A stretch of DNA of 64,000 nucleotides from JAGNHN01 sp964590645. Lineage in GTDB: Bacteria; Bacteroidota; Bacteroidia; Bacteroidales; JAGNHN01. A model generated the notes under the pieces. That model saw nothing but the letters and a program-made list of their open reading frames with translations, did not search any database and had not been told where the DNA came from. Location: contig CAZPYJ010000002.1 of assembly GCA_964590645.1 (NCBI GenBank), positions 62,001 through 126,000 of the forward strand, given 5' to 3'. Numbering within the stretch: the stretch's first letter is position 1; every line of letters begins with the position of its first letter. The translations under genes were made by a program, and so were the position numbers. Positions 7,832 through 16,192 of the stretch are shown here, piece after piece.

Positions 7832-8986
7832 TCACTTGGGAGCGGTATACAGGAGGTAGATGCCGATCAAACCATAAATGATGTTCGGCAGCCATACTGC
7901 CAGCCAGGCTTGCAGTCCGCCATATACCGCAAAGGTGGTGCTGATTTGCATAAACAGGATGAAGGAAAAGCTCAATGCAAGGCCCAGACCCAGATGCATT
8001 CCGATGCCTCCTTTTACCTTCCTCGAGGATATGGCCATACCTATCAGAGTCAAAACCAGGGTAGCAAAAGGAAAGGCGATGCGCTTGTGTTTTTCTACCT
8101 GATATTCTGGCACTCTTTCATCGCCTATCAGGGTTTGTTTCTCGATAAAGTGCCGCAACTCCCGAAAATTCATCAGCATCATATCCTTGCGGTCTGTGAT
8201 AAAATCGGAGGGGTGCAGTGCCAGGGTAGTATCCAGCTTTGCCCCCCTTTCGTATGTTTCGGTTAAGCCATTCCAGCGTCGGATAAAATAGTTGTCGAGG
8301 ATCCAGCCGGCCTTCAGGCTGTCCCACCGGATCAGGTCTGCTCCCATCTTCAGGTGGAAGCGGCCTTCTTTGTCTTTTTCTTCCAGGCTGAAGCGATGAC
8401 CGATATTCATCCGGCTGTTGAAACTTTCGACATAAATAAATTTCCCCGGTTCGATCTGCATATGAATATCCCTGTCGCGGTTGGTGGGAGGAGATTTCAG
8501 GTAGGTGTACTCAAATTGCAGCAGGGTACGGTTGGTGGTAGGGATGACGAAATTGGCCAGATAAAACGAGAGCACAGCCAGCATCAGGGCAGAGAAGAGA
8601 TAAGGGCGAAGCAATCGTTCAAAGCTCATCCCGCTGCTGAGCATCGCTATGATCTCAGATCTTCCGGCCAGTTTGGATGTAAAAAAGACGACGGTGATGA
8701 AGGTGAAAAGCGGACTGAACAGATTAATGAAATACGGAACAAAGTTCAGGTAATAGTCGCGCAGGATTTCCAACAGGGGGGCTTTGCTGTCGATGAAATC
8801 GTCTACCTTTTCACTGAGGTCGAAAATAATGACAATCAGGATCAGCAATCCGATGGCATAAACAAAGGTGCCCAGGAACTTCTTAATGATGTACAGGTCG
8901 ATGATGCGTACAGCAGGAATCCATTTTCCAGTTCTGCCACTATTTCCGGGCTTTTTGCCTGCCTTATGCTTTTCTGCATCTTTCAT
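7832..8986 (-). CDS. LptF/LptG family lipopolysaccharide export permease (YjgP/YjgQ)
   Basis: From ATG 8986 the product is 384 residues with the YjgP/YjgQ layout: three N-terminal membrane helices starting at IIDLYIIKKFLGTF, a periplasmic beta-jellyroll, and three C-terminal helices. With LptB it extracts LPS from the inner membrane. The frame is open 14 codons further (ATG 9028), but 8986 gives a TGATG overlap with the tgt stop, a classic translational coupling. Whether it is the LptF or LptG partner cannot be told from one gene; tgt next to this permease is a familiar Bacteroidota arrangement. Confidence 0.88.
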   Translation of the reverse strand: MKDAEKHKAGKKPGNSGRTGKWIPAVRIIDLYIIKKFLGTFVYAIGLLILIVIIFDLSEKVDDFIDSKAPLLEILRDYYLNFVPYFINLFSPLFTFITVVFFTSKLAGRSEIIAMLSSGMSFERLLRPYLFSALMLAVLSFYLANFVIPTTNRTLLQFEYTYLKSPPTNRDRDIHMQIEPGKFIYVESFNSRMNIGHRFSLEEKDKEGRFHLKMGADLIRWDSLKAGWILDNYFIRRWNGLTETYERGAKLDTTLALHPSDFITDRKDMMLMNFRELRHFIEKQTLIGDERVPEYQVEKHKRIAFPFATLVLTLIGMAISSRKVKGGIGMHLGLGLALSFSFILFMQISTTFAVYGGLQAWLAVWLPNIIYGLIGIYLLYTAPK

Positions 8987-10116
8987 CACAGGCGCGTATT
9001 CAGATTTGGCAGCATTGCGCTTTTCCATTGTGTAAAGCTTCCATCCAGGATGTGCTTTCTGGCTTCCCTGACCAGCCAGAGGTAGAAGGCCAGGTTGTGG
9101 CGGCTGGCGATCATCGGGCCGAGCATCTCTCCGGCGGCAAAAAGGTGGCGCAGGTATGCTTTGGAATATCGCTCGTCCACATCCGAGGGCCCGCCCGGGT
9201 CAAGGGGGCTGAAATCATCCTGCCACTTACGGTTTTTCATATTCATTATGCCGTAACGGGTGAAGATCATTCCGTTGCGTCCATTGCGGGTAGGCATCAC
9301 ACAATCGAACATATCCACACCAAGGGCAATGCTTTCCAGGATATTGGCCGGGGTTCCCACCCCCATCAGGTAGCGGGGCTTGTCGGCAGGCAGGATACGG
9401 CAGACCAGGTCGGTCATTGCATACATCTCCTCCGCCGGTTCGCCTACACTCAGTCCTCCTATGGCGTTGCCTTCCGCTCCTTTGGATGCGATATATTCTG
9501 CGGAGCGTTTACGCAAATCGGGGAAAGTGCTTCCCTGGACAATGGGGAAGAGGGCCTGGGAATGGCCGTAATGGGGGCTTGTTTCGTTGAAGCGTGTAAG
9601 GCATCGGTCGAGCCAGCGATGGGTCAACTCCATCGAATCGACGGCATACTCAGGGGTGCAGGGCCAGGGGGTGCACTCATCAAAAGCCATTATGATGTCG
9701 GCACCGATGATGCGCTGTGTATCCATCACATTTTCCGGGGTGAACTGATGCTTCGATCCATCGATATGAGACCGGAATTCCACCCCCGATTCTTTCACTT
9801 TTCTGACAGCAGAGAGGGAATACACCTGGTAGCCACCACTGTCGGTGAGGAGTGCACCCATCCAGGAGTTAAAGCGATGCAAGCCGCCTGCGGCTTGCAG
9901 GATATCCAGGCCGGGGCGGAGATAAAGATGATAGGTGTTGCCCAGGATCAGGGGGCTTTTAATGTCTTCTTCCAGAATTTGCATATCCACCGCTTTAACC
10001 GTGCCGGCCGTGCCGACAGGCATAAACACAGGCGTTTCAATCCGGCCGTGATCCGTGCCCAGTACGCCGGCACGTGCCCCGGAGGCATTGTCGCGGTGAA
10101 TAACTTCAAAAGCCAT
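8986..10116 (-). CDS. tgt: tRNA-guanine (queuine) transglycosylase
   Basis: From ATG 10116 the product is 376 residues. The catalytic aspartates are visible: D92 in TDSGGYQVYS and the nucleophile D271 in GVDMFDCVMPTRNGRNG. The enzyme exchanges G34 of Asp, Asn, His and Tyr tRNAs for preQ1. The zinc-binding CxCxxC of most bacterial Tgt is missing: the matching stretch (about 306-316) reads LDPGGPSDVDE, while the following RHNLAFY histidine remains. I recall this variant from other Bacteroidota. A TATCTTTG -7 box lies 17 bases upstream, which rules out the much longer open frame starting at 10413. Confidence 0.93.
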   Translation of the reverse strand: MAFEVIHRDNASGARAGVLGTDHGRIETPVFMPVGTAGTVKAVDMQILEEDIKSPLILGNTYHLYLRPGLDILQAAGGLHRFNSWMGALLTDSGGYQVYSLSAVRKVKESGVEFRSHIDGSKHQFTPENVMDTQRIIGADIIMAFDECTPWPCTPEYAVDSMELTHRWLDRCLTRFNETSPHYGHSQALFPIVQGSTFPDLRKRSAEYIASKGAEGNAIGGLSVGEPAEEMYAMTDLVCRILPADKPRYLMGVGTPANILESIALGVDMFDCVMPTRNGRNGMIFTRYGIMNMKNRKWQDDFSPLDPGGPSDVDERYSKAYLRHLFAAGEMLGPMIASRHNLAFYLWLVREARKHILDGSFTQWKSAMLPNLNTRL

Positions 10117-10133
10117 TGTTAGCAAAATTTGAG

Positions 10134-10141
10134 CAAAGATA
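10134..10141 (-). promoter_or_regulatory. -7 box (TATCTTTG) for tgt-lptG
   Basis: This is a full TAnnTTTG match on the minus strand, 17 bases before the tgt ATG at 10116. It sits 22 bases from an oppositely oriented -7 box for the divergent glycosyltransferase gene. No convincing -33 TTG is seen. Confidence 0.5.
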
Positions 10142-10163
10142 GGCCTTCTTAAGTGGGAAAGGA

Positions 10164-10171
10164 TAATTTTG
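10164..10171 (+). promoter_or_regulatory. -7 box (TAATTTTG) for the glycosyltransferase gene
   Basis: This is a full TAnnTTTG match on the plus strand, 20 bases before ATG 10192. It lies downstream of the earlier ATG at 10153, so it favours the later start. It forms a tight divergent promoter pair with the tgt box. Confidence 0.45.
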
Positions 10172-10191
10172 CCTGTCACAATGCCCCCTCT

Positions 10192-11325
10192 ATGACCTTC
10201 CTCACGGAATCGTATGATACTGTTGCCCTTGTCCTTCTGGCTGCTTTTTTCTTCGTGGTACTGATCCAGTTGGCCTATACCTGGCTGTTGAACAGCCGGC
10301 TGGCTGTGGGCAGGATTCCGGAAGGAAATCAGCAGGAACTGCCCATCTCTATTGTTATATGTGCCAAAGACGAGCATTATAATCTGAAAGAAAACCTTCC
10401 CCTCATCCTTCATCAGGATTATCCGCTTTTTGAAGTCCTGGTGGTCAATGATGGCTCACAGGATGATACTGAACTGCTGTTGGAAGACCTTTCGAAGGAT
10501 TATCCACAACTGAATTATATCCTGGTCAACTCCGACCTGAACTTCTTTCGGGGCAAGAAGTTCCCTCTTTCCATCGGGATCAAATCGGCGCGCTATCCCC
10601 ATCTTTTGCTCACCGATGCGGATTGCCGCCCTGCCAGCAGGCATTGGCTTCGCAAGATGCAGTCGCATTTTTCAGAGGAGGTTTCCATTGTTTTGGGATT
10701 TGGGGCTTACCACACTCGAAACACCCTGCTCCACCGCTTTGTGCGCTTCGAAACCCTGATCACCGCCACACGATACCTTTCCTGGGCTATGGCAGGATTT
10801 CCCTATATGGGCGTAGGCCGCAACCTGGCCTATCATCGCGATCATTTTTACCGGCAGAATGGTTTCCAGAAGCACTATGGGCTGGCATCCGGGGATGATG
10901 ATCTTTTCATCAATATCGTTGCCAATAGAAAGAATACTGCCATTGAAGTGGATCCTGATGCGTACACCCTGTCGCGCCCGGCGGAGCGCTGGGGACAGTG
11001 GATCCGTCAAAAGCGCCGCCATCTGACCACGGGAGGGCACTATCGCCTCAGGCACAGAATCCTGCTCGGAGGCGAGTGGCTCAGTGCCGTATTGTTCTAT
11101 GCCCTTTTTGTCCTGCTGATGCTGCTGGAAATCGCTCCGGCATACACGCTGGGACTGTTCAGCCTGCGCCTGATCTCCTGGCTCTTCGTTTTTCGCAAAT
11201 CAATGCAGCGGCTCAGAGAAAAGAATTTATTGTTAATTTCGCCTCTATTCGAGGTATTCTTTCTGATTTTTAATCCTATATTGGTGTTGTCCAATAAGAT
11301 ACACAAACCCAGGCAATGGAGGTAG
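10192..11325 (+). CDS. Membrane-bound family 2 glycosyltransferase
   Basis: From ATG 10192 the product is 377 residues: an N-terminal membrane helix (about 8-30), a GT-A domain opening with PISIVICAKDE, the nucleotide-sugar-binding VVNDGSQDDT and the metal-binding LLTDADCRP, an acceptor-side segment with SGDDDLFIN and RRHLTTGGHY (a QxxRW-like RRxxH site), then two or three C-terminal membrane helices. It probably transfers a sugar at the cytoplasmic face for a surface glycan or glycolipid; the substrate is not readable. The last 10 bases overlap the sigma factor gene, so the two are likely co-transcribed. Confidence 0.88.
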   Translation: MTFLTESYDTVALVLLAAFFFVVLIQLAYTWLLNSRLAVGRIPEGNQQELPISIVICAKDEHYNLKENLPLILHQDYPLFEVLVVNDGSQDDTELLLEDLSKDYPQLNYILVNSDLNFFRGKKFPLSIGIKSARYPHLLLTDADCRPASRHWLRKMQSHFSEEVSIVLGFGAYHTRNTLLHRFVRFETLITATRYLSWAMAGFPYMGVGRNLAYHRDHFYRQNGFQKHYGLASGDDDLFINIVANRKNTAIEVDPDAYTLSRPAERWGQWIRQKRRHLTTGGHYRLRHRILLGGEWLSAVLFYALFVLLMLLEIAPAYTLGLFSLRLISWLFVFRKSMQRLREKNLLLISPLFEVFFLIFNPILVLSNKIHKPRQWR

Positions 11326-11924
11326 GCCATCTTACAGAAAAAGCAATGCGCGATTATGCACTGGTGCAAAGGGCCATCGGAGCAGGTGACCAGGCTGCCT
11401 ACGCTGAGTTGATGAAGCACTACCGCGACAGCCTCTATTTTATGCTGCTGAAGATGACCAACAATCATACGGATGCAGACGACCTGACGATAGAAGCATT
11501 CGGCAAAGCCTTCAAGAACCTTCACCAATATACCCCCGACTACGCTTTCTCAACCTGGCTCTTTAAAATTGCATCCAATAATTGCATCGATTTTATACGA
11601 AAGAAAAAGCAGCGTACCTTTTCTATCGACCGGCCGGTGGGCAATGAGGACGACAGCAACGACATCAGCCAGAACCTGCCTTCCGAGGTACTCGATCCGG
11701 AGGAGGTTTTTATACGGGAGCAGAAAATTAAACTGATGCGCCAGGTGGTGGAGAGATTGAAACCCCACTATCGCCATCTGGTCGAATTGCGTTACTTTAA
11801 AGAGTATTCCTACGAAGAGATCGCCACAGAACTCAAGCTCCCGCTGGGAACAGTCAAAGCCCAACTCTTCCGTGCCCGGGAATTTCTGTATAACATCCTG
11901 AAGCACTCACGGGAAGGGATATAA
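11316..11924 (+). CDS. RNA polymerase sigma factor, sigma-70 (ECF-like) family
   Basis: This 202-residue protein has a sigma region 2 (about 28-95, with DADDLTIEAFGKAFKNL and FSTWLFKIASNNCIDFIRKK) and a region 4 helix-turn-helix (about 145-197, with LRYFKEYSYEEIATELKLPLGTVK). Regions 1 and 3 are missing, as in ECF factors. An acidic linker (NEDDSNDIS) joins the two halves. No anti-sigma factor gene is adjacent; the partner on the 5' side is a glycosyltransferase whose end it overlaps by 10 bases. The regulon cannot be inferred. Confidence 0.9.
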   Translation: MEVGHLTEKAMRDYALVQRAIGAGDQAAYAELMKHYRDSLYFMLLKMTNNHTDADDLTIEAFGKAFKNLHQYTPDYAFSTWLFKIASNNCIDFIRKKKQRTFSIDRPVGNEDDSNDISQNLPSEVLDPEEVFIREQKIKLMRQVVERLKPHYRHLVELRYFKEYSYEEIATELKLPLGTVKAQLFRAREFLYNILKHSREGI

Positions 11925-12024
11925 ATACGGAGCGCCCTCTTCGACACACTTTCAGCATACTTGCCATTAACTTGCCTGAGAACGCCTTTTCTTGATGAGA
12001 TGCGGGAATGGATGAATGGTATTG

Positions 12025-12032
12025 TAGTTTTG
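12025..12032 (+). promoter_or_regulatory. -7 box (TAGTTTTG) upstream of a small secreted protein gene
   Basis: This is a full TAnnTTTG match 45 bases before ATG 12078, in the 153-base gap after the sigma factor gene. No -33 TTG is seen at the right distance. Confidence 0.35.
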
Positions 12033-12077
12033 ACCCGATTTCACCATTTCTAAGTTGAACCACCTGAATCTTTTAAA

Positions 12078-12449
12078 ATGCGTTTACCCCTTTTATCATA
12101 CATTAATCCTGTTGCATTAACTGCTTTCCTGATCCTTTTCTGCTCTGCGGCATCCCTTTTTGGCCAGAGTACAGATGAATCCTCATTCAGGGAAAAAGCT
12201 TACATTTTTAAGGCCGGTGAGCGGCTTGAGCTTGCCTATCCCATTCTTTTCGGAGAATCCGGCCAGACCGGATTCAGGCTGGTGAATGAGGCAGGTGAGA
12301 CTTTGTTCACTCATTCGGTGTATGGAGAATGTGGAGAAAGCAATGAGCGCATCGTTCCGCTCGGTATCCTTGAACCGGGTACATATATCCTGCTGGAGCA
12401 CGATGGCAGCCGCCGGAAAACGGAAACCGTAGTTATTGTGGAGCCATAG
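12078..12449 (+). CDS. Small secreted protein, unknown function
   Basis: I do not recognise a named family for this 123-residue protein. It has a signal peptide (about residues 1-30, ending near ASLFGQ) and a short beta-rich mature part with GFRLVNEAGETLFTHSVYGECGE and EPGTYILLEHDG. That pattern resembles a T9SS-type sorting or carbohydrate-binding beta-sandwich, but without the usual proline-asparagine-proline entry motif. It overlaps the end of the convergent PEP/pyruvate-binding gene by 17 bases. Confidence 0.7.
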   Translation: MRLPLLSYINPVALTAFLILFCSAASLFGQSTDESSFREKAYIFKAGERLELAYPILFGESGQTGFRLVNEAGETLFTHSVYGECGESNERIVPLGILEPGTYILLEHDGSRRKTETVVIVEP

Positions 12450-15429
12450 CCGCATCGCGGCCGGGTTTATAAACCACTCCCAGATTTTTCTTCCCGTCGA
12501 TCTTGACCACCAAGGCTTCCTCAAACCGGATATGCCGGATGTATTCGTCTTCAAATACGGCCTCCTGCTGGTCTAAAAAGGACAAATCATAGAATCCATC
12601 ACGGATGTATGGATTAATGGTGAAATAACCTACCCGGAAGGAGGTGAGATTCTGGAAGAAGTGCGTCCCCTGGCTGGGATCAATGCGATAGTTCTCCAGT
12701 CCGGATTCCACAATCAGCCGGGCATTGGAAATCTGAGGCCATTTAACGGGAATGCCCAGCCAATGGTCGGAGGAACCCCAGCGCCCCGGCCCGATCAGGA
12801 TATAATTATTCCCGCTTTTCAGAAACTGCTCATTCAGAACACCTACCCTGCGTGCAATCTCCGGATTGTGTGTAGCCTCAAAAGTCCTGGGTTTCACATA
12901 AACCAAATCGCGGATATTGCGCATAATCCCATTGCCCAATGCTGTGCGACAGTATATCACCGTGTCTTTTTCATCCACGTGTTCTATGCATTCATCAATG
13001 GATTCTTTATTGTCCACAATCGGCCTGATCTGTAAAAGATTAAAAGTCTGGGGTTGGCCTTCTTTGCGACTTAATTCCACTGCAAATTCTATTTCAATGG
13101 GCTTATTCATCTCCTTCTGTCCTACTTCCAGGCATAGCTGCAGGATTTCTGCCAAAGGAAAAACATTATGCTGGAGCAGGTTATTGAAGGTGATCAGTTT
13201 CTTTCCTTCGTGATGGATTCCGTCGCGAAGCACATTATTATTGAAGTCGAATGTAGAAGCCAAATGTTTCAATGATCCATCTTTTTCCGCCTCAGCCACC
13301 CTGATCTGAAGCAGGTTCTTTCCGTCATCTACGCAAGGAGAAAAGGCCTCCGGGTTCAGATCCAGGGCATAAAAACTCTTCTGGGTCTCACGCAGGGCCA
13401 TATCGGGGCTGCTGAGTTGCAATATTTTTCTGGGATAGCGTGGAGAAAAGCGAAGGGTCTGGCCCCCGTCTACAATGTATTTCCCCAAACCCAGAGCCAC
13501 ATTTGCAATACCGTCTTCCGGTTTCTCAGGATGTATTGGATAGAAATTGATGGAACGGGCCACCCCGGAAATAGTAGGATAGAACCGATCCTGATACTGT
13601 TTGCCGATGACCTCCTGCAGCACGATGGCCATTTTCTCTCCGTCGATCACATTGGAAGTAGCCGCCATATAAGATTTGGATGATTTGAAAAAGGCAGACG
13701 CATAAACGCTTTTTATGGCATTGCTCAGGTTCACGATCATCAAGCGTTCATTGTCGGGGAAATTGGGGATCATATAGGTAGAATATATTCCCGCAAATGG
13801 CTGATAATGACTATCTTCTAACAAGCTGGAAGAGCGGATGGCGATGGGGTTGTTCACCACCGAGATAAAAGTGTAGAGATCTTCGTGAATGCGGAAGGGA
13901 AGGCGGGCATTGACAAAATGCTGGAGTATCTCCTCATCCGGTGCATCCTGCAGCGCAATCTTATACAGATTGTTCTCTTCCATAAACTCATCGAAGATGT
14001 CGGTGCACAATACGACTGTTCGGGGGGTGGAGATGAGGATATTGTTGAAGCGGTCGAAGAGGCGGTTGCGCTTGATCAGGCTGTCGAGAAAAGCGATGCC
14101 CCTGGCCTTCCCTCCGATGCTGCCATCGCCAATGCGGGTAAAGCTCAGGTACTCGTCAAAACGCTCGCGGTTGAATTCGGCGATCACGCCGCGGGCTTTA
14201 GTGAAGCGGAAATTGGCAATGGCATCGAAAACGAAGCGGCGGACTTCATCCAGGTCCTGAAAATCTCCAGGCCTGAGCTCCTTGAAAAGCCTGGCCAGCG
14301 GAAACAAAGCCCTTGCATTGAGCCATTTGCTCAGGTGGTTGCGACTGATATGGTATTGAAGTGTCTCATCAGGCAGCTGGAAGATGATCTCCTGCAGGGC
14401 CTTCAGGTCGGCCGCCCTGGCCACTTCCTGCTTGCTGTGCGGATCAACAAAAACAAAATCTCCAAAAGCAAAATACTGTCTTATGAAGTCCCGCAACTCA
14501 ATGCTGAGGGTCTTGGAATTTTTGTTGATAAAGCCAACCCCGAGTTCCTTGGCCTTTTCCTGCATATGGCCATCGCTGGACTGAAGCAATATGGGCATAA
14601 AAGGATCATCCTGCTTTACTTTGCGACACAGCCTGAGCCCGGCCTCAGGATCATCCGTTCCGTTGCGTTTGTATTTCAGGTCGGAGATAATGCCCAATAG
14701 ATTCTCTTTGTATTTCTCATACATCGAAATGGCCTCTTCGTAGGAGGTAGCAAGCAGGATTTTGGGCCTGCCCCGCATCCTGAGCATTTTCTGATGCTCA
14801 TTCAATCCTTCCGTCATAAAGGCTTTCGATTGCTTGAAGATGATCTTGTAGATGTTGGGTAGATAACTGGAATAGAAGCGGATGGAGTCTTCTACCAGGA
14901 TGATCACCTGTACACCCACTTCCCTGACATCCATCTCTACATTCATAATATCTTCCACCAGCTTGATGATGGCCAGCAGGAGATCGGTGTTGCCGAGCCA
15001 GCAAAAGACGTGATCGATCACCGACATATCGGCGCGGCTTACCTTAATGGAAACTTCCCGGCTGAAAGGGGTGAGCACCACAATGGGTATGCGGGGGTAT
15101 TTCTGCTTGATCCGCTTGGCCAGCTCAAAGGTGTCGGAGTCCTCGGGGCTGAGCATTGTAATGATCAGGTCGATGTTCTGGTCTTCGAGTATCTCAAAAG
15201 ACTCTTCTTCGGTGGTGGCCTGGATGAATTGCGGGGGATAGCGAAGGTTAAGGGCCACATATTCATTGAAGATCTGTTCATCAACACGTCCATCGTCTTC
15301 GAGGATGAAGGCATCGTAGGCGCTGGAAATCAGCAGCACGTGATAGATGCGTTTCTTCATCAGATTCTGAAACGAGGTATCGTTGAAATATACTTTCTGC
15401 GAAGTGACCGGATTGGGAATTGGCACCAT
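12433..15429 (-). CDS. Receiver-like / PEP-pyruvate dikinase ATP-binding domain protein
   Basis: From ATG 15429 the product is 998 residues. Two receiver-like domains lead (about 25-150, with LIITMLSPEDSDTF and IPIVVLTPFSR; and about 175-340, with VQVIILVEDSIRF and GIISDLKYKRNG), then a linker, then a PPDK N-terminal ATP-grasp domain (from about 440, FTRIGDGSIGGKARG; later AIRSSSLLEDSHYQPFAGIYST, and RPIV near 780). The phosphohistidine swivel and PEP TIM barrel of true dikinases are absent. Its phosphoryl acceptor is unknown. A TATCTTTG box 22 bases upstream supports this start over the earlier frame opening at 15510. Confidence 0.85.
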   Translation of the reverse strand: MVPIPNPVTSQKVYFNDTSFQNLMKKRIYHVLLISSAYDAFILEDDGRVDEQIFNEYVALNLRYPPQFIQATTEEESFEILEDQNIDLIITMLSPEDSDTFELAKRIKQKYPRIPIVVLTPFSREVSIKVSRADMSVIDHVFCWLGNTDLLLAIIKLVEDIMNVEMDVREVGVQVIILVEDSIRFYSSYLPNIYKIIFKQSKAFMTEGLNEHQKMLRMRGRPKILLATSYEEAISMYEKYKENLLGIISDLKYKRNGTDDPEAGLRLCRKVKQDDPFMPILLQSSDGHMQEKAKELGVGFINKNSKTLSIELRDFIRQYFAFGDFVFVDPHSKQEVARAADLKALQEIIFQLPDETLQYHISRNHLSKWLNARALFPLARLFKELRPGDFQDLDEVRRFVFDAIANFRFTKARGVIAEFNRERFDEYLSFTRIGDGSIGGKARGIAFLDSLIKRNRLFDRFNNILISTPRTVVLCTDIFDEFMEENNLYKIALQDAPDEEILQHFVNARLPFRIHEDLYTFISVVNNPIAIRSSSLLEDSHYQPFAGIYSTYMIPNFPDNERLMIVNLSNAIKSVYASAFFKSSKSYMAATSNVIDGEKMAIVLQEVIGKQYQDRFYPTISGVARSINFYPIHPEKPEDGIANVALGLGKYIVDGGQTLRFSPRYPRKILQLSSPDMALRETQKSFYALDLNPEAFSPCVDDGKNLLQIRVAEAEKDGSLKHLASTFDFNNNVLRDGIHHEGKKLITFNNLLQHNVFPLAEILQLCLEVGQKEMNKPIEIEFAVELSRKEGQPQTFNLLQIRPIVDNKESIDECIEHVDEKDTVIYCRTALGNGIMRNIRDLVYVKPRTFEATHNPEIARRVGVLNEQFLKSGNNYILIGPGRWGSSDHWLGIPVKWPQISNARLIVESGLENYRIDPSQGTHFFQNLTSFRVGYFTINPYIRDGFYDLSFLDQQEAVFEDEYIRHIRFEEALVVKIDGKKNLGVVYKPGRDAAMAPQ

Positions 15430-15451
15430 TGGAATTATTTTGAGGCAGAGG

Positions 15452-15459
15452 CAAAGATA
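15452..15459 (-). promoter_or_regulatory. -7 box (TATCTTTG) for the receiver/PPDK-like gene
   Basis: This is a full TAnnTTTG match on the minus strand, 22 bases before ATG 15429. A TTG lies 16 bases further upstream, slightly short of the preferred 17-23 spacing. Confidence 0.5.
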
Positions 15460-15500
15460 AGGAATGCCTATGAAGCAAGTCTTTTTCCCTACTTGCCGTT

Positions 15501-15535
15501 TTTGTTTCAATTCAGGTCAGATTGCTGTAACTTTA
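15501..15535 (+). promoter_or_regulatory. Possible promoter (TTTG-N23-TAACTTTA) for the TPR gene
   Basis: TTTG at 15501-15504 and TAACTTTA at 15528-15535 are spaced 23 bases apart; the -7 element differs from TAnnTTTG at the last base. The predicted transcript would start almost at ATG 15543, leaving nearly no leader, so the call is weak. Confidence 0.25.
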
Positions 15536-15542
15536 TCCCCCT

Positions 15543-15992
15543 ATGATCGTCTCTACTCATAAACAGGAAAGAATGCAATCGATGATCGCCCTTCTCATTC
15601 TGGTCTTTTTTTCTTCATTCCCCGGTTCAGGTCAGGATATCCCGCGCAGTGCAGGATTATTGGGCTATGCGATGGAGCGTGTCAATAAGGGGGACTATCA
15701 GGTGGCCAGGCAGACCCTCGATAAGCTGTTGGAGGTGGATCAAAGCAATGCGGATGCCCATTTTCTGAAAGCTTATTGCCTGTACAAGGAAGAGCGGCAC
15801 GAGCAGGCCTTGCCGGAATTGAACAAGGTGATTGCAGTCAATCCGAAATACACCAATGCCTACATCATCCGAGCACGGGTCAACCGGGCCCTGGGTAATT
15901 ACTGGTCGGCCCTGGCAGATTACAACCGTGCCCGTCGCCTCGACCCTCACCTTACTTTCTTTTCTATTACCCGTGGAATGTTGCAGGAGTAA
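15543..15992 (+). CDS. Secreted tetratricopeptide repeat protein
   Basis: This 149-residue protein has a signal peptide (hydrophobic core IALLILVFFSSFPGSG), followed by about three TPR units: YAMERVNKGDYQVARQTLD, ADAHFLKAYCLYKEERHEQA and TNAYIIRARVNRALGNYWSA. TPRs form helical protein-binding scaffolds, probably periplasmic here; no partner can be named. In-frame ATGs at 15573 and 15582 would still give a signal peptide, so the start is uncertain by up to 13 codons. It is divergent from the receiver/PPDK-like gene. Confidence 0.8.
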   Translation: MIVSTHKQERMQSMIALLILVFFSSFPGSGQDIPRSAGLLGYAMERVNKGDYQVARQTLDKLLEVDQSNADAHFLKAYCLYKEERHEQALPELNKVIAVNPKYTNAYIIRARVNRALGNYWSALADYNRARRLDPHLTFFSITRGMLQE

Positions 15993-16017
15993 GTCAGTGG
16001 GCAGTTGAAGTGAGACT

Positions 16018-16086
16018 GTGGTTTGGTGAGCGAAGTGAAAACAAACCACTAGTCGAACTCATCCCGATGAACGAAGTGAATCGGGA
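16018..16086. repeat. Pair of hairpins with a shared loop motif
   Basis: Two inverted repeats lie side by side. The first has 8-base arms GTGGTTTG (16018-16025) and CAAACCAC (16042-16049); the second has 7-base arms TCCCGAT (16062-16068) and ATCGGGA (16080-16086). The arms are unrelated, but both loops contain GARCGAAGTGA (16028-16038 and 16069-16079). There is no U-tract, so they are not typical terminators. Confidence 0.75.
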
Positions 16087-16090
16087 GGGA

Positions 16091-16172
16091 AGTGGGCAGT
16101 GATCAGTGATCAGTGGGCAGTGGGCAGTGGGCAGTGGGCAGTGTTCAGTGGGCAGTGATCAGTGGGCAGTGT
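16091..16172. repeat. Degenerate 7-base tandem repeat (CAGTGGG/CAGTGAT)
   Basis: About eleven copies of a 7-base unit, CAGTGGG alternating with CAGTGAT and one CAGTGTT, run through this stretch. No open frame crosses it on either strand. Confidence 0.85.
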
Positions 16173-16192
16173 GTCCAATCCTAATATAGGTT

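Noticed and set aside
8354..9085. Plus-strand open frame of about 243 codons opposite the lptG-like gene
   Set aside because: Composition is charged and low in hydrophobic order; the minus-strand membrane protein is clearly real.
9028..10122. Plus-strand open frame of about 364 codons opposite tgt
   Set aside because: tgt shows full catalytic motifs and a promoter; the antisense frame has no family match and no promoter box.
10117..10413. Longer N-terminus for Tgt (99 more residues)
   Set aside because: The extra part is antisense to the glycosyltransferase gene and lies upstream of the tgt promoter box.
13885..14700. Plus-strand open frame of about 271 codons inside the receiver/PPDK-like gene
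   Set aside because: It lies wholly antisense to a conserved multidomain gene and has no recognisable features.
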